Shown: positions 1 to 9,099 of the stretch, piece after piece | Layout of the letters: every line of letters begins with the position of its first letter | Position numbering within the stretch: position 1 is the stretch's first letter | Assembly: GCF_000803265.1 (NCBI RefSeq) | Contig: NW_014575400.1 | Span: 62,001-126,000, forward strand | From: Ordospora colligata OC4 | Taxonomy: Eukaryota > Microsporidia > Ordosporidae | Direction: 5' to 3' | DNA length: 64,000 nt | Notes under the pieces: generated by a model | Seen by the model: only the letters and a program-made list of their open reading frames with translations | The model's database searches: none | Told to the model about the DNA's origin: nothing | Made by a program: the position numbers and the translations under genes

Positions 1-268
1 ACGCTAACTATGTGAAAATCACCAGATGTATCATAAACTGAAATATTTAGTATTATTCATTAGAACAGTACATCTATTAAGTCTTAACATTCTACCTCGT
101 TTACTTCACACAAATACAAAGATATCAAATCTATTCGTTTATTCTTATTACTTTACTATTCAATATTATCTTATTCTATCATCAATATCTTAAACATTGT
201 AATATCTAACACTTTACTAACACTCCAATAATACATTAATATTACCTTATCATTATCTCACTACCTTA
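1..268. other. AT-rich window edge, no gene seen
   Basis: This stretch is very AT-rich and I see no convincing reading frame in it. On the minus strand it lies downstream of the decayed membrane-module gene and holds stops in all frames. There is no telomeric repeat array here, so a subtelomeric position is inferred only from the decayed paralogous genes that follow. Confidence 0.5.
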
Positions 269-2635
269 CTATTGTAATACTCCATCAATATCACCATTGA
301 TAATCTCATACAAATTCATGTCAGGAATCATCCATCCAATTACTACTGCTAAAACTGCAATAAATATTCCAACAATATTCATAATCATACCATTCTTCCA
401 CTTACCTAATATCACATTCTCATCCTTCTTATTCTTCTCATTTACTACTTCTCTATTCTTATCATTTACTACTTGACCATTCGTAATCTTCTTTCTATTA
501 ATGTATACAACTACACTTGCTATTGTCATTAACAGACCGACCTATCACATCATCACTATGTTCATCACACTCATATACTCTCTTATCATTGCACTTGCAA
601 GCATTACAGCTCTCATAGATCCTATAATCAGACTTCCTCCTATCATCACTCCATGATACCAACCTGCTTGATTCTTACTCATCACATATCTCATCATATT
701 CAGTATTATTGCTATACTTACTGCTGTAGTAATCATCTTGTTAATATCATCAGTACTCGTATCATTCCCATTCCCATTCATTATACTTATTATTATCATA
801 GCCATCTCAACTATCATTGCTAATACACATAATCCAACACATACCATCTTTGCAATCATTTGATCTCTCATGCTACTCACTACACCCTTCTCATGATCCT
901 TGTTATCACTCTCATTCTTATCACCTTTAATCTCTTTTTTCGTCAATTCATACATATTATACGCATTGTATATAATAAATATTCCAATCACTACAGGTAT
1001 AGTCGTACATAAAATCCTTACTATTCCACTTCCACTCTGTCAAATCTCAATAATATTCAATTTACTCAATCCTATTGCACCTACTATAATAATCATCAAG
1101 AGCATCATTCCAACTAAACTATACAGGTCATTCATCATTGTGTCTTTTTTATCTGTTACATATTTCTATCCTCATTCATCATTATTCCTGCTACACTACT
1201 ATTAACAATCTCATTATTTGCTTCTGTACTCTTCATTCTATCATTCGCTATATTTATTGAGAGTTTTGATTCCTGTATGTTATTCTGTATCAATTTTTCA
1301 TAACACGAAATAAACTTCTTAATATCTTCATTGACAGATTCTTTAGTTTCATTAGATACTCCGTTTTTATCAGCACTCAAATACAGAATTTTTGCTACAC
1401 ATTTTACTTCCCTCATTGTTGCTTCTTTATCTCTTTTGTTAATACCTATACGCACTGCTGACGTTTTCATTGCATTATTATCTTCAACAGAATATGCAAT
1501 TAATAATCTCTTCATACTACGAACCATATTTTCCACTACTGATTCTGCTATATCTTTACCTTTAGGCTCTGCCATACAATTAACTATCGATAATAAGTTA
1601 CCTGCATGTTTAAAAAAAGCAGCATCCCTATCAGAAATTTCAAGTAACAATTCAAAATACATCTTTTCATTTAGATCAATGGAAGCATCACCTGTTGCGA
1701 ATGTTAATTCATTCAATTCTTTTAATGTATCTTGAAACTTTGGAAGCCAAACATTTCGTATTGTTTGCTTAATGTTTTCATCTTTTATCTTATCAATTAT
1801 GCTAGTTCTGATCCGTGAATCTTCTTCAATCCCACACCTCCCAACAAGTATATACATCTTATTATATACTTCAGTGATATCATCGTTATTAATAATATCA
1901 CGAATCTCTCTCTGATTTTCCAAAAGCTTTTCATACAAATTACTACTCTTCACTTTATCAATATGCGCACTAAACTCATTCCGATTCTCCCTGTGATAAT
2001 ACTTTGCTGCGCATTCTATTATCTTATCTATTTCATTTATATTCTTACTAAGAAAATCAAGCAATACTATACGACACAGCTCTAGTCCTTTTTAATATGC
2101 GTTATTAAGTTGATTTATATAATCAAAAACATCCTTTATCGCAATTAACTTAGAGAATCATCACGTTTTGGAAAATTCTTCAATGCAGCTTCTATTCTGG
2201 CTGCATCACAACCATTATCAGCAATAATATTCATTGTAGAGTATATTCTCGATCTTATATTTGCTGCATCTTGTACTACTTTCAATTCAGAATTAAACTG
2301 CGTAATTATGAACGATTCCAATGCCATATCTTTTGCTTTCTTATAATCATCTGGATCTATCTTATTCTGCGTCACTTTCTTATACATATCTCCATCCATA
2401 TTGGTATCTACAACTAACTTTTCTAGGATTCTTAAATCATTAAATCTCAGTGTCTTGTTTTTAAGACTACCCTCCAGTAAAGCTTGCATCGATTCTTTAC
2501 TTACTTTTTTGTAAGTAATCCGTCAAAAAATTCTTAGTTTCACTTTGGAGTATCTTTATTAGATTTATATGCATCAAGCATTTTATTTAAACACACAGTT
2601 ATTGGATCTTTTGGTACTGTTGCATTATTACTCAT
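269..2635 (-). pseudogene. Decayed gene: soluble N-terminal part plus repeated transmembrane module
   Basis: Consecutive minus-strand fragments read as one broken protein of roughly 780 codons. It starts at ATG 2635 (MSNNATVPKD...). A stop and frame change near 2540 precede the open block 2145-2489. After another frame change and an in-frame TAA comes the block 1156-2064, which has no ATG of its own. Two hydrophobic blocks (545-991 and 269-529) follow in one shared frame, separated only by TGA-TAG. The hydrophobic part aligns with the C-terminus of the neighbouring GTPase (3027-5411): both carry YVM-[SN]-[KR]-N, then W, GGS, MR, ML and YM..MNI in the same order. The soluble first 470 or so codons contain no P-loop and do not resemble the GTPase. 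The family is not recognised. At least two frame changes and several stops argue for a dead gene. Sequencing error is the alternative, but it would have to recur many times. Confidence 0.7.
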
Positions 2636-3026
2636 TATAGCGGGCGTTCATTCCTAGTATTAAATCCCAATTCACTAGAATTTGCCATATCCATATAATT
2701 CCATTCTCATCAAGAAAACTTGCACTACACGCATTGCATGCTGCAACTACATTATTTCTGTCATCATGTACACTCAACAGTCATTATAATACTTGCAACC
2801 AATATACGATACTTGCATCAATATACTTGAGATGGTTCATTTTACATCCATATTAGTCACGATCTAGAACTCAATCATTCTGTAACTCAATATATACATG
2901 TACAACAGCTCATTTGTCATTCTTATTCATAAACACCATCACTAATCACTTCACAATCCATTAAACACAAATTATTCATTATTAATTTATTTCATCTCAT
3001 ATATCCAACCATTACCTTATATCATC
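2636..3026. other. Gap with a short protein-like remnant
   Basis: This gap lies between the decayed gene and the GTPase gene. On the minus strand at about 2632-2790 a short open frame without a clean start reads like protein (it contains NVVAACNACSASF), but it is too short to assign. The rest is AT-rich with stops. It may be another remnant of a subtelomeric gene. Confidence 0.3.
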
Positions 3027-5411
3027 CTAAAATCCTACTGTTATAGCCATCACACATAAACCCAGTGTCACTATCACATTCTTAGTCATTCGATTTGTAT
3101 AATTTCCACTTTTATCATTTCCACCGACATTCTTCTTAATCTTATTTTTATTCGCAATAGCTACTCCACTCGCTATTATCATTGCTACACCTATTGCCAT
3201 TATAATTATGTTCATTATATTCATATACTTACTCAAAAACACTAGCATACAGATTCTCATAAATGCAATTCCTGCACTTCCTCCTACCATCGCTACATCA
3301 TGCCAGAAAGGTCTGTTTCTATTCATCACATATCCAATAACACACAGCATCACCATTACAGTTATAATTGCCATGGCTAGGTTCATCACTATATCATTCA
3401 TTCCATATCCATTCTTCAATACATTTCTTATCATTATTCCTGTAAACACTGCTTCAATAATCATCAATATCACCGCTACAGCTATCATTAATAGTTCCGG
3501 TTTTGTTTTCTGCTCACGTGAGGGTTTAGGATATTTTGATGATTCACTTGAATCAACTGGTACGCATGAGGGTTTATTTTTATTCGAATCATCTTGAATC
3601 ATATCTAGAATTAGAATCAGGTTCTCTGTTAAATCCTTTGTTTGTTTTTTCTCGTTAATTTTCGTTTTAACTTCAGAAAGTAGCTGAAATACATTCGAAT
3701 CTGGATGGGTTTGATTTAAGGGTTCCTCGTTTACGTTTTCTAGCTTTTCAAATATTATCTTCACATTGTCTCTTAGGATTTTTAAATTTTTCAAAATACC
3801 ACACTCGGGATATAAATTACCCAATGTACTATCATTAACTTCCCCTCTATTTGCTATTATGTTTATTTCGAAAAAATCATCAAAATTGTTATAGATTCTG
3901 TCCTTTGTTTGATTACTTATTAACTTATTCACTTCAGTCTTAGCTTCTTCATATGGTTTAAGCATAAAATTCATGTGTTCTTCTATACTTTCTATTACTT
4001 CTTCATTATTTTTCCGGATTCTTATATTTTCCTTAGTTTTTTTTAGACTTACAGGATTCGTTTTAGCTAACATGGAGAAAAAATTATCGAAAGTTTCTTG
4101 TCTCATCATCCAAAAATTTTGTGACAATAATTTGTCTTGGTCATTATAATTAGTATACAAACCACTATTATTGATTTTATAATACGTGATCTTTCCATCG
4201 CGATTTTTAGGAAAATCGGGGACTTCTTTAAGTGCATTTACTACCGGTGGAAATCCCGAATCTGCAAATGTAACTAACAAATGAATGTTATTTTTTACAT
4301 CATCGGCAAATACAGATAAAACAGAATTCGCGATGTATTTTACAGTAGGTGTAGCCCTAACATTCGAGTTAGGATCTACAAAACAAACAGCATCAATTTC
4401 TTCCATTTCATCTTTTAATATAAAGTCACGTATTTGTTTACTGATCTGTTTATTTCTATCTTGTCCTCCTGTATCTCCAAAACCTGGTGTATCTATTATC
4501 TGAATTGCCTTTCGTTTATTATATTGATCATAATAAAAAAGCACATATGCGGTTATTTTACTTGTTTGACTACTTGATTGATTACCATCTCCATCAATCT
4601 TAAGAATTTGTATTCTATCCGTCCCGTCCTCTTCAGCACCAAGTAAATAATTAGCCATTGCGTTTATGAGCAAGCTTTTTCCGGAACCAGTCGCTCCCAT
4701 TAAGATGATCGTCTTGGTTCGTATTGTATTATAGAAATCATTTTCCTCTTCTTTACTAGGCGTTCTACTTTTGCAATTTTCTTCATATTCTTTCCTAGTA
4801 TCTTGATCTTGTTTTTTTAATTGGTTATATTCATTTTCATCCCCGCCAAGATACAGAATATCTTGAGGATCATTCAATTTCACTTTACCGTTTTTCGTAT
4901 TAAAATTACTGTAGTCCACAACATTAATTGTTCTTATCCCTTGACTTTTAAGTATTTCTTCTAAATTTTGTTGGGTTGGGTTTCCTTGCGTTTCTTGTTC
5001 AATAATATCATACGACATTTTAGTTAAAAACTGGATTATGATTTCCTTACTTATAATATTAATACCCGAAGATTTATAATTTTCGATCCGATTTTTAATA
5101 TCATTCCACGAGTTACTAAATCCTTTGTCCCATGTATCTTTATATAAGTTTTTCCTCCATCCATCATCTCCCCGCTTTTCGTTATACGTTTTTTCTAGTT
5201 TTTTATCCCACCATTCTTTTAAATATTTTTTAAAAGTCTTCTCTGACACATTAAGCAAAAATTCGATTTCTTTGTCACAAAATTGTTTAAATTCTCGCTC
5301 AATACCATGATTCCAATTAAAGACACATTTCATAGTATCGTAATTCATTTCTTTCAGAAAATTTTGTATAAGATTCTTTCTTGCATGTGAATTTTCCTTT
5401 TGATTGTTCAT
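3027..5411 (-). CDS. Large GTPase (DTPGFGDT / TFAD type) with C-terminal membrane module
   Basis: The protein has 794 residues and starts at ATG 5411. Residues 1-235 are hydrophilic and lysine-rich. A G domain follows: P-loop GATGSGKS (about 239-246), G3 DTPGFGDTGG (about 306-315), then AVCFV and LLVTFADSGFPPVVNALKE. That combination marks the AIG1/septin-like TRAFAC GTPases seen in some animals and protists. After a linker of about 170 residues, a Met-rich hydrophobic region starts near 637 with four or five probable membrane helices. The last 20 residues (KNVIVTLGLCVMAITVGF) look like the first helix of a second copy of the module, which the decayed neighbour carries complete, so this protein may be shortened at the C-terminus. 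GTP binding and membrane anchoring are inferred. I do not know this architecture from characterised microsporidian genes. Transfer, or expansion as a subtelomeric family, is possible. Confidence 0.8.
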   Translation of the reverse strand: MNNQKENSHARKNLIQNFLKEMNYDTMKCVFNWNHGIEREFKQFCDKEIEFLLNVSEKTFKKYLKEWWDKKLEKTYNEKRGDDGWRKNLYKDTWDKGFSNSWNDIKNRIENYKSSGINIISKEIIIQFLTKMSYDIIEQETQGNPTQQNLEEILKSQGIRTINVVDYSNFNTKNGKVKLNDPQDILYLGGDENEYNQLKKQDQDTRKEYEENCKSRTPSKEEENDFYNTIRTKTIILMGATGSGKSLLINAMANYLLGAEEDGTDRIQILKIDGDGNQSSSQTSKITAYVLFYYDQYNKRKAIQIIDTPGFGDTGGQDRNKQISKQIRDFILKDEMEEIDAVCFVDPNSNVRATPTVKYIANSVLSVFADDVKNNIHLLVTFADSGFPPVVNALKEVPDFPKNRDGKITYYKINNSGLYTNYNDQDKLLSQNFWMMRQETFDNFFSMLAKTNPVSLKKTKENIRIRKNNEEVIESIEEHMNFMLKPYEEAKTEVNKLISNQTKDRIYNNFDDFFEINIIANRGEVNDSTLGNLYPECGILKNLKILRDNVKIIFEKLENVNEEPLNQTHPDSNVFQLLSEVKTKINEKKQTKDLTENLILILDMIQDDSNKNKPSCVPVDSSESSKYPKPSREQKTKPELLMIAVAVILMIIEAVFTGIMIRNVLKNGYGMNDIVMNLAMAIITVMVMLCVIGYVMNRNRPFWHDVAMVGGSAGIAFMRICMLVFLSKYMNIMNIIIMAIGVAMIIASGVAIANKNKIKKNVGGNDKSGNYTNRMTKNVIVTLGLCVMAITVGF

Positions 5412-5891
5412 TTCACATGGGAATCTACTCTTATATTTTATCTGTTACCCTATCCATCGATTTATTCTTAATTTAGTATATCATGCATCATATTCCATAT
5501 GTTGCATGCCATCATGAGATACAAATTGACTGAGCAGTATGTAAATACAATGCATAATATATCATGTATAATAAAATAGACATCATAATATGAAATAAAA
5601 TGAGTTTATGTAATACAATAATAGTGAGGTAAATGATTAAATGTGTTATATTGTGTATAAGTTGTATAAGCTCACAGATTTAAATCAATATATTATATAT
5701 TGAGTTGTGCAATTCATTCTACTAACTTATACTATCTCTTCTATAAATTGGCTTGATTTATTCAAAATACCTATAATCACATCATCAACCCATAGAATTC
5801 ACTAAATGACTCAACTATACCTTACAACATACTTACACATATTTTCATCAACACATTTATTCAATCTCACAAACCCAAACTTCATATGTTC
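5412..5891. other. AT-rich intergenic region
   Basis: These 480 bp separate the GTPase gene from the conserved gene block. The sequence is AT-rich with many ATA/TAT runs. I see no reading frame, RNA gene or clear repeat. It may mark the border between the variable end region and the core genome. Confidence 0.5.
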
Positions 5892-6653
5892 TCATTCATC
5901 AATGTCACGTGCTCTAGGTTCTGCATCATCGTAGTACTGCACTGCACTATCCATTTGATACATCATCTGCTCCACTGACTCTTCCTTTCCCCAATCCAAC
6001 GGAATAAAGTCAATCATACTGTTCTCAACAACAAACTCCAGGATCTTTCTCGATATCTGTGAGTACTTGCTATTTCCCAACATTCGTGACATCTCACTCG
6101 TCGGCGTGTAGAAAATCTCAGACTCATCCTCAGCAATAAGATCCATCTTCGAAATCACATTCATGCATGTCACAGACAGCCTAGCCATCGATACAAGTGC
6201 ACAGAAACACCCACTGATATACTTGTGAATATCCACAAAATACTGCGATTCCATCACATAAACAACTCCGCATCGAAAGTATTGCTTCACATGCTCAATT
6301 ATCTTCAGCATCACATCTGAATGCATAAACAACTCCAACTGCCCAGGACAGTCAAATACCAGAAATGAGTCCTCAAGATCCCCAAAACTCATCTCGTCAA
6401 TACTCTCATAAAACTCCTTAAGCACCGCCAGTAATCCTCCGTTAGGTCCACAATCATAGCTCTCCATCATCTCCTCAACAGTAACAAATTCCCTGATATC
6501 AATCTCATACTCATCATCCGTAGATACCTGTGCAGGATCAAGATTGACCACCTTGTAGTTCCTTCCTATCGTAGCTCCATGCTCCTTCATGCTCCTGCAA
6601 AACGTACTCTTTCCCGATCCTGCTGGCCCAAAGACAAAAATAGCATAGCCCAT
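5892..6653 (-). CDS. GPN3: GPN-loop GTPase 3
   Basis: The protein has 253 residues (family usual about 270-285). GPN3 is a cytosolic GTPase needed for assembly and nuclear import of RNA polymerase II. Visible motifs are the P-loop GPAGSGKS (9-16), VVNLDPA (about 35-41), the diagnostic GPN loop in CGPNGG (GPN at 69-71), FDCPGQLEL (G3) and SKMDL (G4). The GPN loop and the match to human GPN3 around GPAGSGKST and FDCPGQ make the family certain. Choosing GPN3 over GPN1/GPN2 is inferred from length and N-terminal sequence. The start at ATG 6653 is preferred over an upstream non-ATG extension. It lies only 9 bp from the oppositely directed ATG at 6663, so the two genes must share control sequences. 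Confidence 0.85.
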   Translation of the reverse strand: MGYAIFVFGPAGSGKSTFCRSMKEHGATIGRNYKVVNLDPAQVSTDDEYEIDIREFVTVEEMMESYDCGPNGGLLAVLKEFYESIDEMSFGDLEDSFLVFDCPGQLELFMHSDVMLKIIEHVKQYFRCGVVYVMESQYFVDIHKYISGCFCALVSMARLSVTCMNVISKMDLIAEDESEIFYTPTSEMSRMLGNSKYSQISRKILEFVVENSMIDFIPLDWGKEESVEQMMYQMDSAVQYYDDAEPRARDIDE

Positions 6654-6662
6654 CCTCAATCT

Positions 6663-7184
6663 ATGAAAAAAGACAATAAAACTGGTTGTGCAAACTTAAG
6701 CATTGACGACCTGCTCACATCATTGCATCTCAGTCGCATAGATATTAGCGATCAATCAGGTGAAGACACATCTGATGATGAGATAATTGAGTATATTCCT
6801 CAATCTGCTCATAACTCACATACACCTCAATTCATTCAAAATACAGGCATCTCTAGAGAATTCAACATAAACAGATTTATAGAGGAACGAGAATACACAA
6901 TCTCAAGAGGCACACTGCCATTCTCAATGATCGAAGCAGTTGGCGCAAAAAAACGTTCCGAAAATAACACAACTACTCTCAACCACAACCTCATCATCAG
7001 ACGCGGAATGTACGACTACGGATTCACCAAGCAAGATATCGACAAATACCGCATCAGAAGAAAAAAAAGAACGAAGGCTGTATGCCCAAACTGGGAAGAC
7101 ATCCCCGAACACCGAGAAAACGAACCAACAAGAGTGTCTGTACGATCTATCAGGCTTTCAAAGAAACAAAAGACATTAAATTAA
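6663..7184 (+). CDS. Unknown protein, acidic middle and basic C-terminus
   Basis: The protein has 173 residues and I do not recognise the family. A Ser/Asp-rich acidic patch (about 36-46, SGEDTSDDE) is followed by a central region and a basic C-terminal third with KYRIRRKKRTK and SIRLSKKQK, which suggests a nuclear or nucleic-acid-associated protein (inference). Start ATG 6663 has a CCC about 13 nt upstream, inside the start region of GPN3. The 3' end overlaps the stop of the convergent ABC transporter gene by 4 bp. No signal peptide or membrane segment is visible. Confidence 0.6.
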   Translation: MKKDNKTGCANLSIDDLLTSLHLSRIDISDQSGEDTSDDEIIEYIPQSAHNSHTPQFIQNTGISREFNINRFIEEREYTISRGTLPFSMIEAVGAKKRSENNTTTLNHNLIIRRGMYDYGFTKQDIDKYRIRRKKRTKAVCPNWEDIPEHRENEPTRVSVRSIRLSKKQKTLN

Positions 7185-8968
7185 ATCCTTCCTGTTGTCT
7201 CAGATCTGTTCTCAAAATCTTTTTCTCCAATTCGTGGCTTTATCACAGTCCTCATCGATACAACACCAAGAAAAACACACAGCGTAGTGGACAATAATAC
7301 AATGCCTGTAGACAGTCCTGTACCAATCCTCTTAAATCCATAGAACTGTAGCGCCTCTTCTCCATCACAAATACAATCCCTTTCAGAAAAGTCACACTCA
7401 AACAGCATCCCTTTGAACTGGTTCTGCAGCATTGCCTCAAACGCATAATATATCGGAGATAGCCATATTGCCCAGCGTATAAATCCAGGAATCGTATCCT
7501 GATTCACAAATGTCCCGCCAAAGATTACAAACGACGTGATAATCGTCGAACCCAGGATCTGCGCTTGTACATGCGTCTTGGTGTTCAGTGCAACAAGCAT
7601 TGCAAATGATATCGAAAACACTAATGCAGCCATCAGAATCACAAGAAAAAACACAAACCTGTCAAACCTTGGATTCAGGCCAACCATCCAGTAAACCACA
7701 ATCGTATACGCAAGGTTTGAGAGTCCAGACGTCACAAAGCTAGACACAAGCATTGCAAAATATGACACTGTGGTTCCATACATGCCTGTGCATATCTCCC
7801 TCTTAATCACCTTTCTATGAGTCTCAAACACCATGATCGACACAGTAACAGTCTTTTCAAAGCAGTTGATAACAATAAATGACAGAATCCCAAACCTATC
7901 TCGAACGCCCTTCTGCGTGTAATCAAGTCTGAAATACACAAAAACAAGCATCACAAGCGTGGTTATTTTCTGGACACATACAATCTTCAAAAACTCTGTC
8001 TTTCTGAAAAAGTCAAGTATGTTCCGTCGGAATATCATCGTGAACTTTTGCAACGTCCTGTCAAATACAACCGGAAAATCAATCTGTGATATAATAGATG
8101 ATACAACAGGAGGTTCTACTTGCTTCCAGCATCTCTTCATTGCATCAATCCTTCGCTGCTCAGACACCTCTCCAGACACGTTAACCGTAAGAACATTAGT
8201 CAGAAACTCAGAAACACTCTGTGACTCTTCAAGATGGTATCTTTGTGATGCAAAGAACCTCAGGCACTCACAAACACCTCCACTGAACACAATCTCTCCT
8301 TGGCAAATCATCATAATACTATCAAAAAAATCAAGAGCACCATACGGAATCTTCTGGAATGCAATCATAATGCCTTTTCCTTGTTGCTTTATTCCATGCA
8401 GTATCTCAAGAATGTGAATGGCTGTAGACTGATCAAGATCGTTCATGATCTCGTCTATGATAAGAATCGACGGTTTCTTGATAAGCGCTATTCCCAGTGA
8501 CAGTCTTGCTTTCTCTCCCGTTGATATCAATCCAATGCGTGTGTTTAGTGTTTTGATAAGACCGAGGGTCTGTGCTAGTTCACACACTCCTGTATCAATC
8601 TCATCACATGTACCTCCACGCATCATCATCGTTGCAAACCTCAATGTCTCCTTAACTGTCTGTGTTTCATATTCATAAAGGTGCTCACCAACAAATCCAA
8701 CAGCATGTTCCCATACCCTGGGATCTGTAAAATTCCCATTCAAAAGTAGCTCTCCAGAAACCTTTAGTCCTTCTCTTGACTTTCCAGTGATTGCATTCAG
8801 CATTGTTGTCTTTCCTGCTCCGCTTGGCCCAATAAGAGCAACCATCGTGTAAGGCATGATCTTTCCATTAGTTCTGTTCACTATGGCATTTTGCTCAGGT
8901 TGTCCGTATGCTGGTTCAACTGTCATGTCTCTCCAAACAACCTCGCATTCGCTGTTGTCTGGATTCAT
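7181..8968 (-). CDS. ABCG (White)-type half-transporter
   Basis: The protein has 595 residues in the order nucleotide-binding domain, then transmembrane domain, which is typical of ABCG half-transporters that dimerise in a membrane. Walker A is GPSGAGKTT (about 47-55). The signature is STGEKARLS (about 148), where the family consensus is SGGERKR(V/I)S. Walker B is ILIIDEIMNDLD with the catalytic Glu kept. About six hydrophobic helices follow from residue 320, with a Cys-containing loop near the C-terminus (FECDFSERDCICDG) as in other ABCG proteins. Substrate is unknown; microsporidia carry several ABCG genes thought to move nutrients or lipids at the parasite surface. Start ATG 8968 is directly preceded by CCC. 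Confidence 0.9.
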   Translation of the reverse strand: MNPDNSECEVVWRDMTVEPAYGQPEQNAIVNRTNGKIMPYTMVALIGPSGAGKTTMLNAITGKSREGLKVSGELLLNGNFTDPRVWEHAVGFVGEHLYEYETQTVKETLRFATMMMRGGTCDEIDTGVCELAQTLGLIKTLNTRIGLISTGEKARLSLGIALIKKPSILIIDEIMNDLDQSTAIHILEILHGIKQQGKGIMIAFQKIPYGALDFFDSIMMICQGEIVFSGGVCECLRFFASQRYHLEESQSVSEFLTNVLTVNVSGEVSEQRRIDAMKRCWKQVEPPVVSSIISQIDFPVVFDRTLQKFTMIFRRNILDFFRKTEFLKIVCVQKITTLVMLVFVYFRLDYTQKGVRDRFGILSFIVINCFEKTVTVSIMVFETHRKVIKREICTGMYGTTVSYFAMLVSSFVTSGLSNLAYTIVVYWMVGLNPRFDRFVFFLVILMAALVFSISFAMLVALNTKTHVQAQILGSTIITSFVIFGGTFVNQDTIPGFIRWAIWLSPIYYAFEAMLQNQFKGMLFECDFSERDCICDGEEALQFYGFKRIGTGLSTGIVLLSTTLCVFLGVVSMRTVIKPRIGEKDFENRSETTGRI

Positions 8969-9099
8969 GGGCTTCGTGCATCTCTGCCGATAATACCGGC
9001 ACTTCTTACAAAACCTAGATTATTCCTGTGTAAATGAGCATTAAATAGTTTGTCTATCCATGCATATGTAATTTTATTTATGATTTGTTTGTTTACTGC

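Noticed and set aside
1..268. Telomere
   Set aside because: No TTAGG/TTAGGG-like or other short telomeric repeat; only AT-rich sequence.
545..991. TGA or TAG read as sense codons to rescue the decayed gene
   Set aside because: Other genes in the window use TGA, TAG and TAA as clean stops (for example after conserved C-termini), and frame changes would still remain.
9085..9099. Non-ATG starts of several open frames (9085, 12028, 21384, 37638, 46233, 50456, 59029)
   Set aside because: They begin with TTG or GTG, which is not expected for nuclear genes; downstream ATGs fit better.
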